DNA of 64,000 bases from contig JAADIO010000002.1 in NCBI GenBank assembly GCA_013151235.1, positions 41,369 to 105,368 on the forward strand. Reading direction: 5' to 3'. The notes below the pieces were generated by a model that was not told the DNA's origin, did not search any database, and worked only from the letters and a program-made list of their open reading frames with translations. A program made the position numbers and the translations under genes. This DNA is from Deltaproteobacteria bacterium (GTDB taxonomy: Bacteria; CG2-30-53-67). This document shows, one piece after another, positions 1 to 8,991 of the stretch. The stretch's first letter is position 1; every line of letters begins with the position of its first letter.

Positions 1-1
1 C

Positions 2-859
2 CCCGATGAAACCATCACCTGCCGCGGCTATATCGGTTTCGGCGGACGGCATTATCGATGCTGGAAACGGGGGGGGCATGGGAAGATCGGCCTCACGCGG
101 GCACTGATCGAGTCCTGTGACGTCTATTTCTACGAGGTCGGCGAGCGACTCGGAATCGACAAGATCGCCGAGTATGCCCGCAGCCTCGGTTTGGGGAGCC
201 CCACGGGGATCCTCCTGGAAGGAGAACGGGCCGGGCTCATCCCGGACCGGTCCTGGAAACAGCGGGTCCGTAAGGAGCCCTGGTTCCCGGGAGAGACCTT
301 GAGCGCCTCCATCGGCCAGGGCTATATCCTGGTCACCCCGATTCAGCTGGCCAACCTGACGGCCACGATTGCCAACGGCGGGACCCTCTATCGTCCCCAA
401 CTGGTCCGCCGGATCGAGGACTACGAGGGAAACCTCCTCGAGGTGAGGAGTCCTGAGGTTTTACATGATGTCCCCATCTCCTCCCGGACGCTCCACCTGA
501 TCACCCACGCCCTTGAAGGAGTGGTTTCGGGCAAACACGGCACCGGTCGACGGGCAAGAATTGAGGGGATACGAATTGCCGGCAAGACCGGCACGGCTCA
601 GGTAGTGAGGATGCGTCAGGAAGAAGAACGAAAGGAGGATCTCCCCGACCGGTATCGCGACCACGCCCTCTTCGTCGCCTTCGCCCCGGTGGAGAAACCG
701 GAGATCGCCCTGGCGATCATCGTGGAACATGGGGGGCATGGCGGCTCGGCGGCCGCCCCCATTGCCAGGAAGGTCCTCCGTGCCTATTTTAAGAAAAGCG
801 GTCGGATAATAGAGATCGCCGGCCGTTCCACCCCCCCAGCCAAGGAGAAGAAACCGTGA
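2..859 (+). CDS. mrdA: Peptidoglycan transpeptidase PBP2, 3' part (5' end outside window)
   Basis: This is the C-terminal 285 residues of a class B penicillin-binding protein. It crosslinks peptidoglycan in the periplasm during rod-shape elongation, as partner of RodA. Visible are the second active-site motif in SCDVYFY (SxD, as in PBP2 proteins) at about 110-130 and the third motif KTGTAQ at 584-601. The SxxK serine, the membrane anchor and the dimerisation domain lie upstream of the window. Text such as GSPTGILLEGERAG and GQGYILVTPIQLAN is typical of PBP2 rather than FtsI. Its stop overlaps the start of rodA, so the two are translationally coupled. The family and the partnership are well established; the gene itself is incomplete here. 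Confidence 0.95.
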   Translation, partial: PDETITCRGYIGFGGRHYRCWKRGGHGKIGLTRALIESCDVYFYEVGERLGIDKIAEYARSLGLGSPTGILLEGERAGLIPDRSWKQRVRKEPWFPGETLSASIGQGYILVTPIQLANLTATIANGGTLYRPQLVRRIEDYEGNLLEVRSPEVLHDVPISSRTLHLITHALEGVVSGKHGTGRRARIEGIRIAGKTGTAQVVRMRQEEERKEDLPDRYRDHALFVAFAPVEKPEIALAIIVEHGGHGGSAAAPIARKVLRAYFKKSGRIIEIAGRSTPPAKEKKP

Positions 860-1959
860 TGCTCGACCGAAGACTGATTACCCATTTTGATTTCGGATTT
901 CTTTTTCTGGTCCTGCTGATCTCCCTGATCGGAGAGGGAGCTATCTACAGCGCCTCTCATTTTGCAGGCAGTCCTCCCTCCGACCTCTACCTCCGGCAGC
1001 TCTACTGGATCGGGATCGGGCTCATCCTGCTGCTGGCAACCATCTCCATCGACTACCGTTCTCTTCATCGCTATGCCTACCTGATCTATGCCGTGTCTGT
1101 CGGGCTTCTCTTGGTCGTTTCCTTCAAAGGTGCGATCGGCATGGGAGCACAACGCTGGATCGTTGTGGGCCCTCTGACACTGCAGCCCTCGGAGTTGGCC
1201 AAGATCGCATTGATCCTGGTCCTCTCCCGATATCTTTCGGACATCCAGGAACGGGGGGGCTTCACCGCCGGACATTATTTTAATCTCGCGCTGCTGATCG
1301 GTCTTCCCCTCATTCTCATCCTGCGCCAACCGGATCTGGGGACCTCTCTTATGCTTCTCTTCATTGCCGTCACCCTGCTTTTTCTCGCCGGAATGCCGGT
1401 CCGTTTCTTCACCTATGCCGGGGTGACGGTTCTGGGCGCCGTCCCTTTTCTCTGGCGCTTTCTCAAGGATTATCAGAAGCAGCGAATCCGGGTCTTTTTC
1501 AACCCGGACCTTGACCCGAGCGGAGCAGGATACCATATCATTCAATCCAAGATCGCAATCGGGTCGGGAGGGTTTCTGGGGAAAGGGATCATGCACGGCA
1601 CCCAGAGTCAGCTTCGATTTCTGCCGGAGCAGCACACCGATTTCATCTTCTCCGTTATCGCAGAAGAAACCGGATTTATCGGAACCCTGATCCTGATCCT
1701 GCTTTTTGCCTACCTCATCTTCAAGGGGATCAACATCGCACTGAAAACGCAGGACCTCTTCGGGACGCTCGTGGCAACGGGGATTACAACAATGATCGCC
1801 TACTATATCCTGATCAATATCGGGATGACGTCGGGTCTCTTTCCCGTCGTCGGCGTCCCTCTTCCCTTCATCAGTTACGGAGGGTCCTCCCTGATCACAC
1901 TCTTCATCGGGGTCGGTTTGATTCTGAATATCCGGATGCGTCGATTTCACGAAGGGTAA
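856..1959 (+). CDS. rodA: Rod-shape SEDS glycosyltransferase RodA
   Basis: RodA polymerises lipid II into glycan strands together with PBP2 in the elongasome. The protein has about 366 residues and around ten hydrophobic segments. Conserved SEDS text includes LQPSELAKIALILVLSRYL, the RQPDLGTSL loop, FLPEQHTDFIF and PFISYGGSS near the C-terminus. The start is either GTG at 856, overlapping the mrdA stop, or ATG at 859; AAGGAG at 842-847 sits 8 or 11 nt away. RodA rather than FtsW is called from the mrdA neighbour. It ends 38 bp before a convergent gene. Confidence 0.95.
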   Translation: MMLDRRLITHFDFGFLFLVLLISLIGEGAIYSASHFAGSPPSDLYLRQLYWIGIGLILLLATISIDYRSLHRYAYLIYAVSVGLLLVVSFKGAIGMGAQRWIVVGPLTLQPSELAKIALILVLSRYLSDIQERGGFTAGHYFNLALLIGLPLILILRQPDLGTSLMLLFIAVTLLFLAGMPVRFFTYAGVTVLGAVPFLWRFLKDYQKQRIRVFFNPDLDPSGAGYHIIQSKIAIGSGGFLGKGIMHGTQSQLRFLPEQHTDFIFSVIAEETGFIGTLILILLFAYLIFKGINIALKTQDLFGTLVATGITTMIAYYILINIGMTSGLFPVVGVPLPFISYGGSSLITLFIGVGLILNIRMRRFHEG

Positions 1960-1997
1960 AAAGAAATGCTCCCTTTGCGGCAGGAAGCGGAGAGGAG

Positions 1998-2540
1998 TTA
2001 GTGAAGATTGCGTGCAATCAGGACGAGCAATGCAACAATAAGGCCGCCGTTGACAATATGTTCCCCGTTTTTCACCCACTGGCGCCCGGACCATTCCCCC
2101 GATCCGCTCTGGTAGGGGGTAAACCTGGGCCACATGGACCGGACATTCTCCTGATACCGGAGGAATTCATCGCCGAAGAGTTTATGCAGGGTCCGCTCTT
2201 CCTTGTGAATAGAGGGGATATAGAGCCAGAGGTAGAGAAAAATGAAAAAGGCAAAGGCGTAGAGGAAATATCCGGAGAGGAGACAGAACCCGACGGCAAT
2301 CAGGACATTCCCCACATAAAGGGGGTTTCGCACGAAGGAGTAAGGCCCCGTTGTTGCCAGCTCCCGGTCTTTTTTCACATATCCCCCGGCCCAGAAGCGG
2401 ATGGCGATTCCGGCAACGGAAAACAGAAGTCCGGCCAGAACACTTCCCGTTGAGGCCGGCCGCCCGATCACGGTTAAAACAATAAGGAAAAAAATTCCCA
2501 CGATCTGCCGGATCGCATGAGGTTTTCGAATCTTCTTCAT
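1998..2540 (-). CDS. Isoprenylcysteine carboxyl methyltransferase-family membrane protein
   Basis: This is a small multi-spanning membrane protein of 180 residues. The motif GPYSFVRNPLYVGNVLI followed by a hydrophobic hairpin and a C-terminal EERTLHKLFGDEFLRY segment is the signature of the ICMT/phospholipid-methyltransferase-like family. In bacteria these enzymes methylate small lipids or other membrane-associated acceptors, and the substrate cannot be told from sequence. The ATG at 2540 was chosen because a longer reading starts at a TTG and adds 23 residues lacking family similarity. It is the last leftward gene before rodA and may be co-transcribed with the bactofilin gene 99 bp upstream. 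Confidence 0.75.
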   Translation of the reverse strand: MKKIRKPHAIRQIVGIFFLIVLTVIGRPASTGSVLAGLLFSVAGIAIRFWAGGYVKKDRELATTGPYSFVRNPLYVGNVLIAVGFCLLSGYFLYAFAFFIFLYLWLYIPSIHKEERTLHKLFGDEFLRYQENVRSMWPRFTPYQSGSGEWSGRQWVKNGEHIVNGGLIVALLVLIARNLH

Positions 2541-2639
2541 AATATAATGTAATGTCTCTTCCACAAAAGGCTCCTGAAATCGAAATTCATCCAAAAATTG
2601 ATTGACCAATCCACCATTGCCGGTGGATTTGAAAAAGGG

Positions 2640-3086
2640 CTATTTCCCGATCTTCACGGACTCCTGAAGCAGGGGGGTAATCTTGAGTTCCGGTTTTCGG
2701 GCGGCCTGGCCCATCTCGCACTTTCCCTCAAAGACAACCCCGTCTTCGATCACGATCACCGGCGTCTGTATGTTTCCATGGAGCACGGCCGGCGCATAGA
2801 ATTCCGCCCGGTCCTTGACGGTGATGTTCCCCTGGATCTTCCCCCGGGAGATCAGCCGTCCCACATCGATATTGGCATTGATCTCGGCATCCTCACCGAT
2901 GATCAGGGTATCCTTGGCAATGATCTCACCCTCGACCTTCCCGTCGATCTTGACCGTCCCTTCGTAGGTCAAAACACCCTTAAACGAGGTTTCTTTGCCC
3001 AAGATCGTGTTGATATCTCCGGAAACCGAGGGGGACGGACCGCTGTTCTGACTGCCGCGATAATCGTTCCGTTTTTTGAAATTCAT
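2640..3086 (-). CDS. Bactofilin (polymer-forming cytoskeletal protein)
   Basis: Bactofilins polymerise without nucleotide into filaments that scaffold cell-wall enzymes or chromosome-segregation proteins. The 148-residue protein has a polar N-terminus, then from about residue 25 the repeating hydrophobic/glycine pattern of a right-handed beta helix (GVLTYEGTVKIDGKVEG, LIIGEDAEINANI, GRLISRGKIQGNI). The second of two adjacent ATGs (3086) was chosen because AAGGAG is 5 nt upstream of it. It lies directly downstream of parB. In Myxococcus, bactofilins position ParAB, so a segregation role is plausible but inferred. A second bactofilin is at 37609. Confidence 0.9.
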   Translation of the reverse strand: MNFKKRNDYRGSQNSGPSPSVSGDINTILGKETSFKGVLTYEGTVKIDGKVEGEIIAKDTLIIGEDAEINANIDVGRLISRGKIQGNITVKDRAEFYAPAVLHGNIQTPVIVIEDGVVFEGKCEMGQAARKPELKITPLLQESVKIGK

Positions 3087-3115
3087 CATCTCTCCTTAGA
3101 GTCTTCCCTTAACCT

Positions 3116-3985
3116 TCAGGGATGGGTCGTTTCCCGCAGCAGGGTAATCAACCGTTCCCGTTCCTTCGACGAGGTATAGGTAATCTCGATTTTTCCCCGA
3201 CCGCTGTGATCATGGATCCGAACTTTTGTTCCGAATCCCCGTCTCAGTGCTTCCTCCATGGCCCGGACATGGACGTCCGTCTTTTTTCCCGGCGCCTTTT
3301 CCTTCTTGCCGGAGAGATCCTTCCGGACTCGCTTCTCCGTCTCCCGAACGGAAAGTCCCTTGCGGATGATCTCCCGGCCCAGGGCAAGTTGCTGTGAGGC
3401 GGACGAAAGAGAAAGAAGGGCCTTAGCATGACCCGCCGTCAGTTTCGATCGGCGGAGATATCCCTTTAATTCCTCCGGGAGGGAGAGAAACCGAAGGGCA
3501 TTGGCAACGGAGGAACGTTGCTTTCCCAGTTTGCGGGCGACCTCTTCCTGGGTCAGGTGAAATTCCCGCATCAGTTGATCGTAGGATTCCGCCGCTTCCA
3601 TGGGGTTGAGGTTTTCCCGCTGGAGATTTTCAATCAGGGCAAGTTCCAGGGAGTCCTGTTCCGAAACCTTTCGTATGAGCGCCGGAATCCGGACGATCCC
3701 CGCCTGCTGTGCGGCACGCCACCTCCGTTCTCCGGCAATGAGTTCAAAATCCCGCCCCCGCTGCCGCACCAGAACCGGCTGAATCACTCCCCGGTTTCGC
3801 ACGGATCGAACCAGGTCGGCCATCCCTTCATCTGTAAATTCTTTGCGCGGTTGATGCGGATTGGGAAGAATACTCGCCACGGGGAGCTCCCTCACTCCCT
3901 CCTCTTCCGTCCCCTGTTGCATGACCGGGATCGGCTTATCCGGAATAAGGGCCGACAACCCTTTGCCCAATACTTTTCTCGACAT
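3116..3985 (-). CDS. parB: Chromosome partitioning protein ParB (Spo0J family)
   Basis: ParB is a CTP-dependent DNA clamp that loads at parS and spreads to organise the origin for segregation. The 289-residue protein starts with the family tag RKVLGKGLSALIP. It has box I at NPHQPRKEF, the CTP-binding GERRWRAAQQAG motif near residue 88, and a helix-turn-helix in TQEEVARKLGKQRSSVANALRFL. A lysine-rich linker and a C-terminal dimerisation segment follow. Its start lies inside the end of parA (50 bp overlap). Two perfect parS palindromes at 4947 and 7544 are its expected sites. Confidence 0.97.
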   Translation of the reverse strand: MSRKVLGKGLSALIPDKPIPVMQQGTEEEGVRELPVASILPNPHQPRKEFTDEGMADLVRSVRNRGVIQPVLVRQRGRDFELIAGERRWRAAQQAGIVRIPALIRKVSEQDSLELALIENLQRENLNPMEAAESYDQLMREFHLTQEEVARKLGKQRSSVANALRFLSLPEELKGYLRRSKLTAGHAKALLSLSSASQQLALGREIIRKGLSVRETEKRVRKDLSGKKEKAPGKKTDVHVRAMEEALRRGFGTKVRIHDHSGRGKIEITYTSSKERERLITLLRETTHP

Positions 3986-4730
3986 GATGAATCACTTCCT
4001 TTGCAAGACTGAGATAACTTTGCGCCCCCCGGGAGCGGACATCATAAAGCAAAACCGGCATCCCGTGACTCGGGGACTCTCCAAGCCGTACATTCCGGGG
4101 GATCACCGTTTCAAAAACCAGCCCTTCAAAATGCCCCCGGACCTCCTCGGCTACCTGTAGGGAAAGGTTGTTCCGAACGTCAAACATGGTCAGCAGGATC
4201 CCCTCGATGGAGAGGTGCGGGTTCAGGTTCTCCCGGACCCGTTGAATCGTCCCCAAAAGATGGGAGAGCCCCTCTAATGCATAGTATTCACACTGAAGAG
4301 GAACGATGACCCCATCCGATGCCGTCAGTGCATTCAGTGTAAGAAGCCCCAGGGAGGGGGGACAATCGATGAGGATAAAGTCATATTGACTGCGGAGCCC
4401 GTTCAGGACCTCCTTAAGGAGAAATTCCCGGTTCTCCAGATTGACCAGCTCAACTTCGGCACCGGCCAGGGCCATGGAAGAGGGGATCAGGGCCACTCCA
4501 TCGATTGCCGTGGAAAGGGAAAGCTCCCCCGGATCCCCGCCCTGAAAAAGATCGTAAACGCTCCCGGCAACGGATGTCCGGTCAACGCCGAATCCGCTGG
4601 TGCCGTTTCCCTGCGGATCAATGTCCACGAGCAGAACCTTCTTTTCCGCCACGCCTAAAGAGGCGGCAAGATTGACTGCCGTCGTCGTCTTGCCCACTCC
4701 TCCCTTTTGATTGGCAATGGAGAGGATCAT
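3936..4730 (-). CDS. parA: Chromosome partitioning ATPase ParA (Soj family)
   Basis: ParA is a Walker-type ATPase that binds the nucleoid and drives segregation of ParB-parS complexes. The 264-residue protein begins with the deviant Walker A motif NQKGGVGKTTTAVNLA. Switch I is around DIDPQGNGTSGFG and Walker B around ILIDCPPSLGLLT. It lacks the N-terminal DNA-binding domain of plasmid ParA, as expected for a chromosomal Soj. GGAG lies 8 nt before the ATG. It shares 50 bp with the start of parB in another frame. Confidence 0.97.
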   Translation of the reverse strand: MILSIANQKGGVGKTTTAVNLAASLGVAEKKVLLVDIDPQGNGTSGFGVDRTSVAGSVYDLFQGGDPGELSLSTAIDGVALIPSSMALAGAEVELVNLENREFLLKEVLNGLRSQYDFILIDCPPSLGLLTLNALTASDGVIVPLQCEYYALEGLSHLLGTIQRVRENLNPHLSIEGILLTMFDVRNNLSLQVAEEVRGHFEGLVFETVIPRNVRLGESPSHGMPVLLYDVRSRGAQSYLSLAKEVIHHVEKSIGQRVVGPYSG

Positions 4731-4775
4731 GCAGAGAACTCCATCTCGACCGGCACATAAAAACTTCGGTCAAAT

Positions 4776-4784
4776 ATTATAACA
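4776..4784 (-). promoter_or_regulatory. Candidate extended -10 promoter of parAB
   Basis: On the minus strand the sequence reads TGTTATAAT, an extended -10 element (TG-N-TATAAT) about 45 bp upstream of the parA start. No good -35 hexamer is found 16-18 bp further upstream, which is usual for extended -10 promoters. The surrounding 100 bp are clearly AT-richer than the genes. Confidence 0.45.
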
Positions 4785-4946
4785 CATTGATTTTAATAGG
4801 AAATTTATATTTGCTCCTTGGCGTACATCTCGCAATGTTTTTCCTTACGATATCACAGAACTCCTTTCAGGAAAAGGAAAAAGGGGACCCTTTCGAATCC
4901 GACGATTTCAACAAGCTTTGCTCCAAATCCGGATAGATGCTGAAAA

Positions 4947-4962
4947 TGTTCCACGTGGAACA
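4947..4962. promoter_or_regulatory. parS centromere site 1
   Basis: TGTTCCACGTGGAACA is a perfect 16-bp palindrome. It differs by a single base from the established parS consensus TGTTNCACGTGAAACA. It sits between the end of rsmG and the parAB promoter, about 8 kb from the putative oriC. Confidence 0.93.
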
Positions 4963-4968
4963 TTTGGA

Positions 4969-5631
4969 TTATTTTTTGATCTTTTCAACAATCACAACGT
5001 TTCGGGTGTGGTGAAGAAAGGGGACCTTCAGGGGGGCAACCTCCCCCACACGGAGCCCGAGACACAGAAGTCCTTTTTCGATCCTTCGCAGCTCCTCATT
5101 CACACTTCTCGATTTTTGAAACAGATAGATCCCGTCTTTCCGGAGCAAGTGAGCCGTCCAGTGACAAACCTTGTCGATACTTGAAACCGCCCGACAGAGG
5201 ATCCGGTCGAAGCCGGCCTCGATCCCTTTCCCATATTCATCCGCCCGCATCGTGGCCACTTCGGCCCCTTTCAGGGAGAGGGTGCGGATCATGTGTCGGA
5301 GAAAAACGGAACGTTTCTGCGATGCGTCGAGGAGAACCAGCCGCAGGGCCGGCTCCACGATCTTGAGGGGAAGACCCGGCAACCCGGCGCCGCTTCCTAC
5401 ATCCAGGACGGAAAGACCGGGAGTAATCCGGCCGGTCTGAAAGAGGGAAAGGGAATCGAGAAAGTGATGGATTTCAATATCTTCCCGTTTCCGGTGTCCC
5501 GTGAGATTGATCCTACGCGACCAGTCCATTAACTCCCGGGTATAGATCTCAAAAAGTTCTTTTTCGACGGCCCCGAGGGTTAAGCCGAGGGCTTCGGCCC
5601 CTTCAAGGAGTATTCCTTGTTTTTCAGCCAA
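4969..5631 (-). CDS. rsmG: 16S rRNA (guanine527-N7)-methyltransferase RsmG
   Basis: RsmG (GidB) methylates G527 of 16S rRNA using S-adenosylmethionine. The 220-residue protein has the SAM-binding motif LDVGSGAGLPGLPL near residue 75 and family text NLTGHRKREDIEIHHFLDS. The start is a TTG two bases after the mnmG stop, with GGGAG 9 nt upstream inside mnmG, so it is coupled to mnmG translation. Loss of this gene gives streptomycin resistance in other bacteria. A parS site lies 7 bp beyond its stop. Confidence 0.95.
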   Translation of the reverse strand: MAEKQGILLEGAEALGLTLGAVEKELFEIYTRELMDWSRRINLTGHRKREDIEIHHFLDSLSLFQTGRITPGLSVLDVGSGAGLPGLPLKIVEPALRLVLLDASQKRSVFLRHMIRTLSLKGAEVATMRADEYGKGIEAGFDRILCRAVSSIDKVCHWTAHLLRKDGIYLFQKSRSVNEELRRIEKGLLCLGLRVGEVAPLKVPFLHHTRNVVIVEKIKK

Positions 5632-5632
5632 T

Positions 5633-7510
5633 TCAACTTCTCCCGCCGCCGTATTTTTTCAAATAGATCCGGATAATCGACAGGGCCGCCGGTGTTACAC
5701 CGGAGATACGGCCGGCCTGCCCAATCGATGCAGGACGGATCCGTTCCAGCTTTTCCACCACCTCCAGCGAAAGCCCGGGAAGCCGACTGTAGTCGATCTC
5801 CTCTGGAATCCTGACCTCCTCCATTTTGCGATATCTTTTTACCTGCTCCGTCTGCCGCTGGATGAAACCATCATATTTCGCCTCAATCTCACAGATCCTC
5901 CTTACCTCCCGGTCCAGGTCCGGTCTGGATTGATCCAGGCCGGCCGTTTTGTCGTAGTCAAGTTCGGGACGCTTGATTAGACGAAAAAGGGAAGTCTTGT
6001 TGTGCAAAGGAGCGCTCGCTACCGAGGCAAGGCGCTCGTTAACCTCGGCCGAGGGGAAGAAAAAGGTCGTTCGTAATCGCTTCATTTCTCCTTCGATCTT
6101 CTCCTTCTTTTCGCAAAAGGCCTCATAATCCCCCCGGGAGATGAGACCTACCTGGTACCCTTTCTCCCGTAATCGAAGATCGGCATTGTCCTGACGCAAC
6201 AAAAGTCGATATTCCGCCCGGGAGGTAAACATCCGGTAAGGCTCTTCCGTTCCCAGTGTAACCAGGTCGTCAATCAGGACCCCGATATAGGCCTCTGAGC
6301 GGTTCAGAACAAGGGGCGGACGTCCACGGATCTTTTGGGCAGCATTTATCCCGGCCATCAGCCCTTGAGCCGCTGCTTCTTCATAACCGGAGGTCCCGTT
6401 GATCTGCCCCGCGTGGTAAAGTCCGGCGATCAACTTCGTTTCCAGCGTCGGGAAAAGCTGAAGGGGGGAGACATAATCATACTCCACGGCATAGCCCGGT
6501 CGCATGATCCTTGCACGGGAAAGCCCGGGGATGGACTGAACCAGCTCTTTCTGGACATCGAAAGGTAGGCTGGTGGAAATCCCGTTGGCGTAGACCTCCT
6601 CCGTATCGAGTCCCTCCGGTTCAAGAAAGACCTGATGCCGGTCCTTTTCAGGAAACCGGACCACCTTGTCCTCTATGGAGGGGCAGTACCGCGGTCCCAC
6701 CCCCTGAATCCGGCCGCTGTAAAGAGGCGACCGGTCAAGGTTTTTCATAATGATTTCATGGGTCCGATGGTCGGTATAGGTGATATGGCAGGGAACTTGT
6801 TCCCGCCGGATCGACGGGGTGGAAAAAGAGAACGGCTGCGGATCCGGATCCCCATACTGCGGGAGCAAACCTGAAAAATCGATGCTCGGCCCATGAAGTC
6901 TCGGCGGGGTCCCCGTTTTCAGACGACCGATGGTAAATCCCAGGGATCTCAAATCATCCGCAAGCGCTACGGCAGGGGGTTCCCCTGCCCTTCCGCCCGG
7001 AAAGCTGGAAACTCCTACGTGAATCAATCCCTTGAGAAAGGTTCCCGTCGTGACGATCACTGCCTTCGCTCCGTAATGATAACCGAGATCATTCTCCACA
7101 CCGAAGACCTTCCGGTTCCGGATCAACAGTCTCTTTACCGTCCCCTGCTGCACAACAAGGCCGGGCTGATTCTCCACGATCGATTTCATTCGCAGCCGAT
7201 ACCCCTGTTTGTCGGCCTGCGCCCTTGGGGCCTGAACGGCCGGCCCTTTACGGGTGTTGAGCATTCGGAACTGGATCCCCGTTGCGTCGATGACACGCCC
7301 CATTTCACCACCCAGGGCATCGATCTCGCGAACCAGATGCCCCTTGGCCAATCCTCCGATGGCGGGATTGCAGGACATCAGGGCGATATGGTCAAGGTGA
7401 AGGGTCAAAAGGAGGGTGGAACAACCGAGCCGGGCGGCCGAGAGAGCGGCCTCACAGCCGGCATGCCCAGCGCCGATTACGATAATGTCGAACTGCTCAT
7501 CCGTTGTCAC
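5633..7510 (-). CDS. mnmG: tRNA uridine-34 5-carboxymethylaminomethyl modification enzyme MnmG
   Basis: MnmG (GidA) is the FAD/NADH-binding half of the MnmEG complex that installs cmnm5 on U34 of several tRNAs. The dinucleotide-binding motif is VIGAGHAGCEAALSAARLG at the N-terminus. The conserved blocks SCNPAIGGLAKGHLVREIDALGG, read with breaks, and GYEEAAAQGLMAGINAA are present. The GTG at 7510 was chosen because AGGAG is 5 nt upstream and it gives 625 residues, the usual length. A TTG at 7537 would add 9 residues. The genes for its partner MnmE and for RsmG flank it. Confidence 0.95.
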   Translation of the reverse strand: MTTDEQFDIIVIGAGHAGCEAALSAARLGCSTLLLTLHLDHIALMSCNPAIGGLAKGHLVREIDALGGEMGRVIDATGIQFRMLNTRKGPAVQAPRAQADKQGYRLRMKSIVENQPGLVVQQGTVKRLLIRNRKVFGVENDLGYHYGAKAVIVTTGTFLKGLIHVGVSSFPGGRAGEPPAVALADDLRSLGFTIGRLKTGTPPRLHGPSIDFSGLLPQYGDPDPQPFSFSTPSIRREQVPCHITYTDHRTHEIIMKNLDRSPLYSGRIQGVGPRYCPSIEDKVVRFPEKDRHQVFLEPEGLDTEEVYANGISTSLPFDVQKELVQSIPGLSRARIMRPGYAVEYDYVSPLQLFPTLETKLIAGLYHAGQINGTSGYEEAAAQGLMAGINAAQKIRGRPPLVLNRSEAYIGVLIDDLVTLGTEEPYRMFTSRAEYRLLLRQDNADLRLREKGYQVGLISRGDYEAFCEKKEKIEGEMKRLRTTFFFPSAEVNERLASVASAPLHNKTSLFRLIKRPELDYDKTAGLDQSRPDLDREVRRICEIEAKYDGFIQRQTEQVKRYRKMEEVRIPEEIDYSRLPGLSLEVVEKLERIRPASIGQAGRISGVTPAALSIIRIYLKKYGGGRS

Positions 7511-7543
7511 GGCATCTCCTGCACAATTTTTATTCAACGGAAA

Positions 7544-7559
7544 TGTTCCACGTGGAACA
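7544..7559. promoter_or_regulatory. parS centromere site 2
   Basis: TGTTCCACGTGGAACA is identical over all 16 bp to the site at 4947. It occupies the short gap between mnmE and mnmG. Placement of both copies in gene gaps within 10 kb of oriC fits functional parS sites. Confidence 0.93.
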
Positions 7560-7561
7560 TT

Positions 7562-8974
7562 CTATTTTCCAACACAAAAGGAACTGAATATCCGGTCGAG
7601 GATATCCTCCGTCACCACCTCCCCGGTAATCCGGCCGACAGCATCAAGAGCCTCCCGAAGGTCAAGACTCAAAAACTCTTCGGACATCCCCTCGTGCAGG
7701 TGCCGGATTACACGCATCAAGGCCTCCCGTGCCTCTTTCAGTGCATGAAGATGTCGGGTCTGCGTGACGATGACCGATTCGCTGAACGCCTTCTTTCCTT
7801 CAAGAATCAGGTCTTTTAATCGGACCTTCAGTTCTTTGATTCCATCCGCGTGCAACAAACAGGTATGGATCATAATTTTTGGTGAGATCTCTTTTATTAG
7901 TTCTCCAAAGAACTGATTTCCCCTGTTTTCATCCGGCACAAGATCTTTTTTATTAAAGATCAGGACCACATCCTTTCCACGGGTCAGTCGGACAATCTCC
8001 CGGTCTTCTTCATCGGGACGACGGGAAAGATCAAAAAGAAGGAGGATCAGGTCCGCACGTTCAATAGCCTCCCGGCTTCTCCGGATTCCCTCTCTTTCCA
8101 CGGGGTCTTCAGATTGCCGGAAACCCGCGGTATCGAGAAAACAGAAGGGAATTCCCTCGATATTCACAGTTGATTCAATCACATCCCGGGTCGTGCCCGG
8201 AAAAGGGGTCACAATGGCCCTATCTTCCTTGAGAAGTCGATTCAGAAGGCTTGACTTTCCGACATTGGCCTTCCCTATAATCGCAGTCATGAGCCCCTCC
8301 TCGATCACTTTCCCCTCCCGTCCGGTATCGATGAGGCTCCCGAGATTCTTCAAGAGACTATTTATCTTTCCTTCAAATGCCACGGAATCAATCGGGTCGT
8401 TCTCCTCTTCTGCAAAATCGATGGAGACCTCCGTCTCCGCCAAAAGTTCAATCAGTGACTCTTTCACCTTCTGCAGACAAAGCGATAATTCTCCATTTAA
8501 CTGCTGCAGGGCAACCCGCAGAGCCGTCTCATTCTTTGCGGAAACAAGAGACATGACCGATTCGGCCTGGGCCAGGTCGATCCGTCCGTTCAAAAAGGCC
8601 CGCTTTGTGAATTCTCCAGGCTCCGCCGGCCTTGCACCAAGCGAGAGCAACAACTCCATGATCCTGCGGATGACCACAACTCCGGAATGACAGTTAATCT
8701 CTACGACATCCTCACAGGTGTAGGTCTTCGGCGCCCGCATAACCGTCAGGAGGACCTCGTCCAGGACCGTCCGGGTCTCCGGATCGATGACCTTCCCGTA
8801 ACGGATCGTATATCCCCGGCTTTTCCGCAAGGCCCGTCCCGAGCTGTCCACAAAGATCTTCTGCGCCAGGGGAAGTGCCTGAGATCCACTGATCCGGATA
8901 ATTCCGATCCCCCCCGGTCCGGGCGGAGTGGAGATGGAACAGATGGTATCCTGATTCAACGGATTTTCTTTCAT
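7562..8974 (-). CDS. mnmE: tRNA modification GTPase MnmE
   Basis: MnmE (TrmE) is the K-loop GTPase partner of MnmG in U34 tRNA modification. The 470-residue protein has an N-terminal folate-binding domain (DTICSISTPPGPGGIGIIRISG). The G domain shows GKANVGKSSLLN (G1), TTRDVIE (G2), DTAG (G3) and NKKD (G4). The protein ends in CVGK, matching the family's essential C-terminal CxGK cysteine motif. A terminator-like hairpin ends 17 nt before its ATG (8992-9023), suggesting attenuated expression from khpB or its own upstream promoter. Confidence 0.96.
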   Translation of the reverse strand: MKENPLNQDTICSISTPPGPGGIGIIRISGSQALPLAQKIFVDSSGRALRKSRGYTIRYGKVIDPETRTVLDEVLLTVMRAPKTYTCEDVVEINCHSGVVVIRRIMELLLSLGARPAEPGEFTKRAFLNGRIDLAQAESVMSLVSAKNETALRVALQQLNGELSLCLQKVKESLIELLAETEVSIDFAEEENDPIDSVAFEGKINSLLKNLGSLIDTGREGKVIEEGLMTAIIGKANVGKSSLLNRLLKEDRAIVTPFPGTTRDVIESTVNIEGIPFCFLDTAGFRQSEDPVEREGIRRSREAIERADLILLLFDLSRRPDEEDREIVRLTRGKDVVLIFNKKDLVPDENRGNQFFGELIKEISPKIMIHTCLLHADGIKELKVRLKDLILEGKKAFSESVIVTQTRHLHALKEAREALMRVIRHLHEGMSEEFLSLDLREALDAVGRITGEVVTEDILDRIFSSFCVGK

Positions 8975-8991
8975 GATTTTTCACCCAAGAG

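Noticed and set aside
784..2133. Long leftward reading frame antisense to rodA
   Set aside because: It mirrors the rodA coding sequence; rodA has complete family motifs, and the antisense product has only low-complexity charged sequence.
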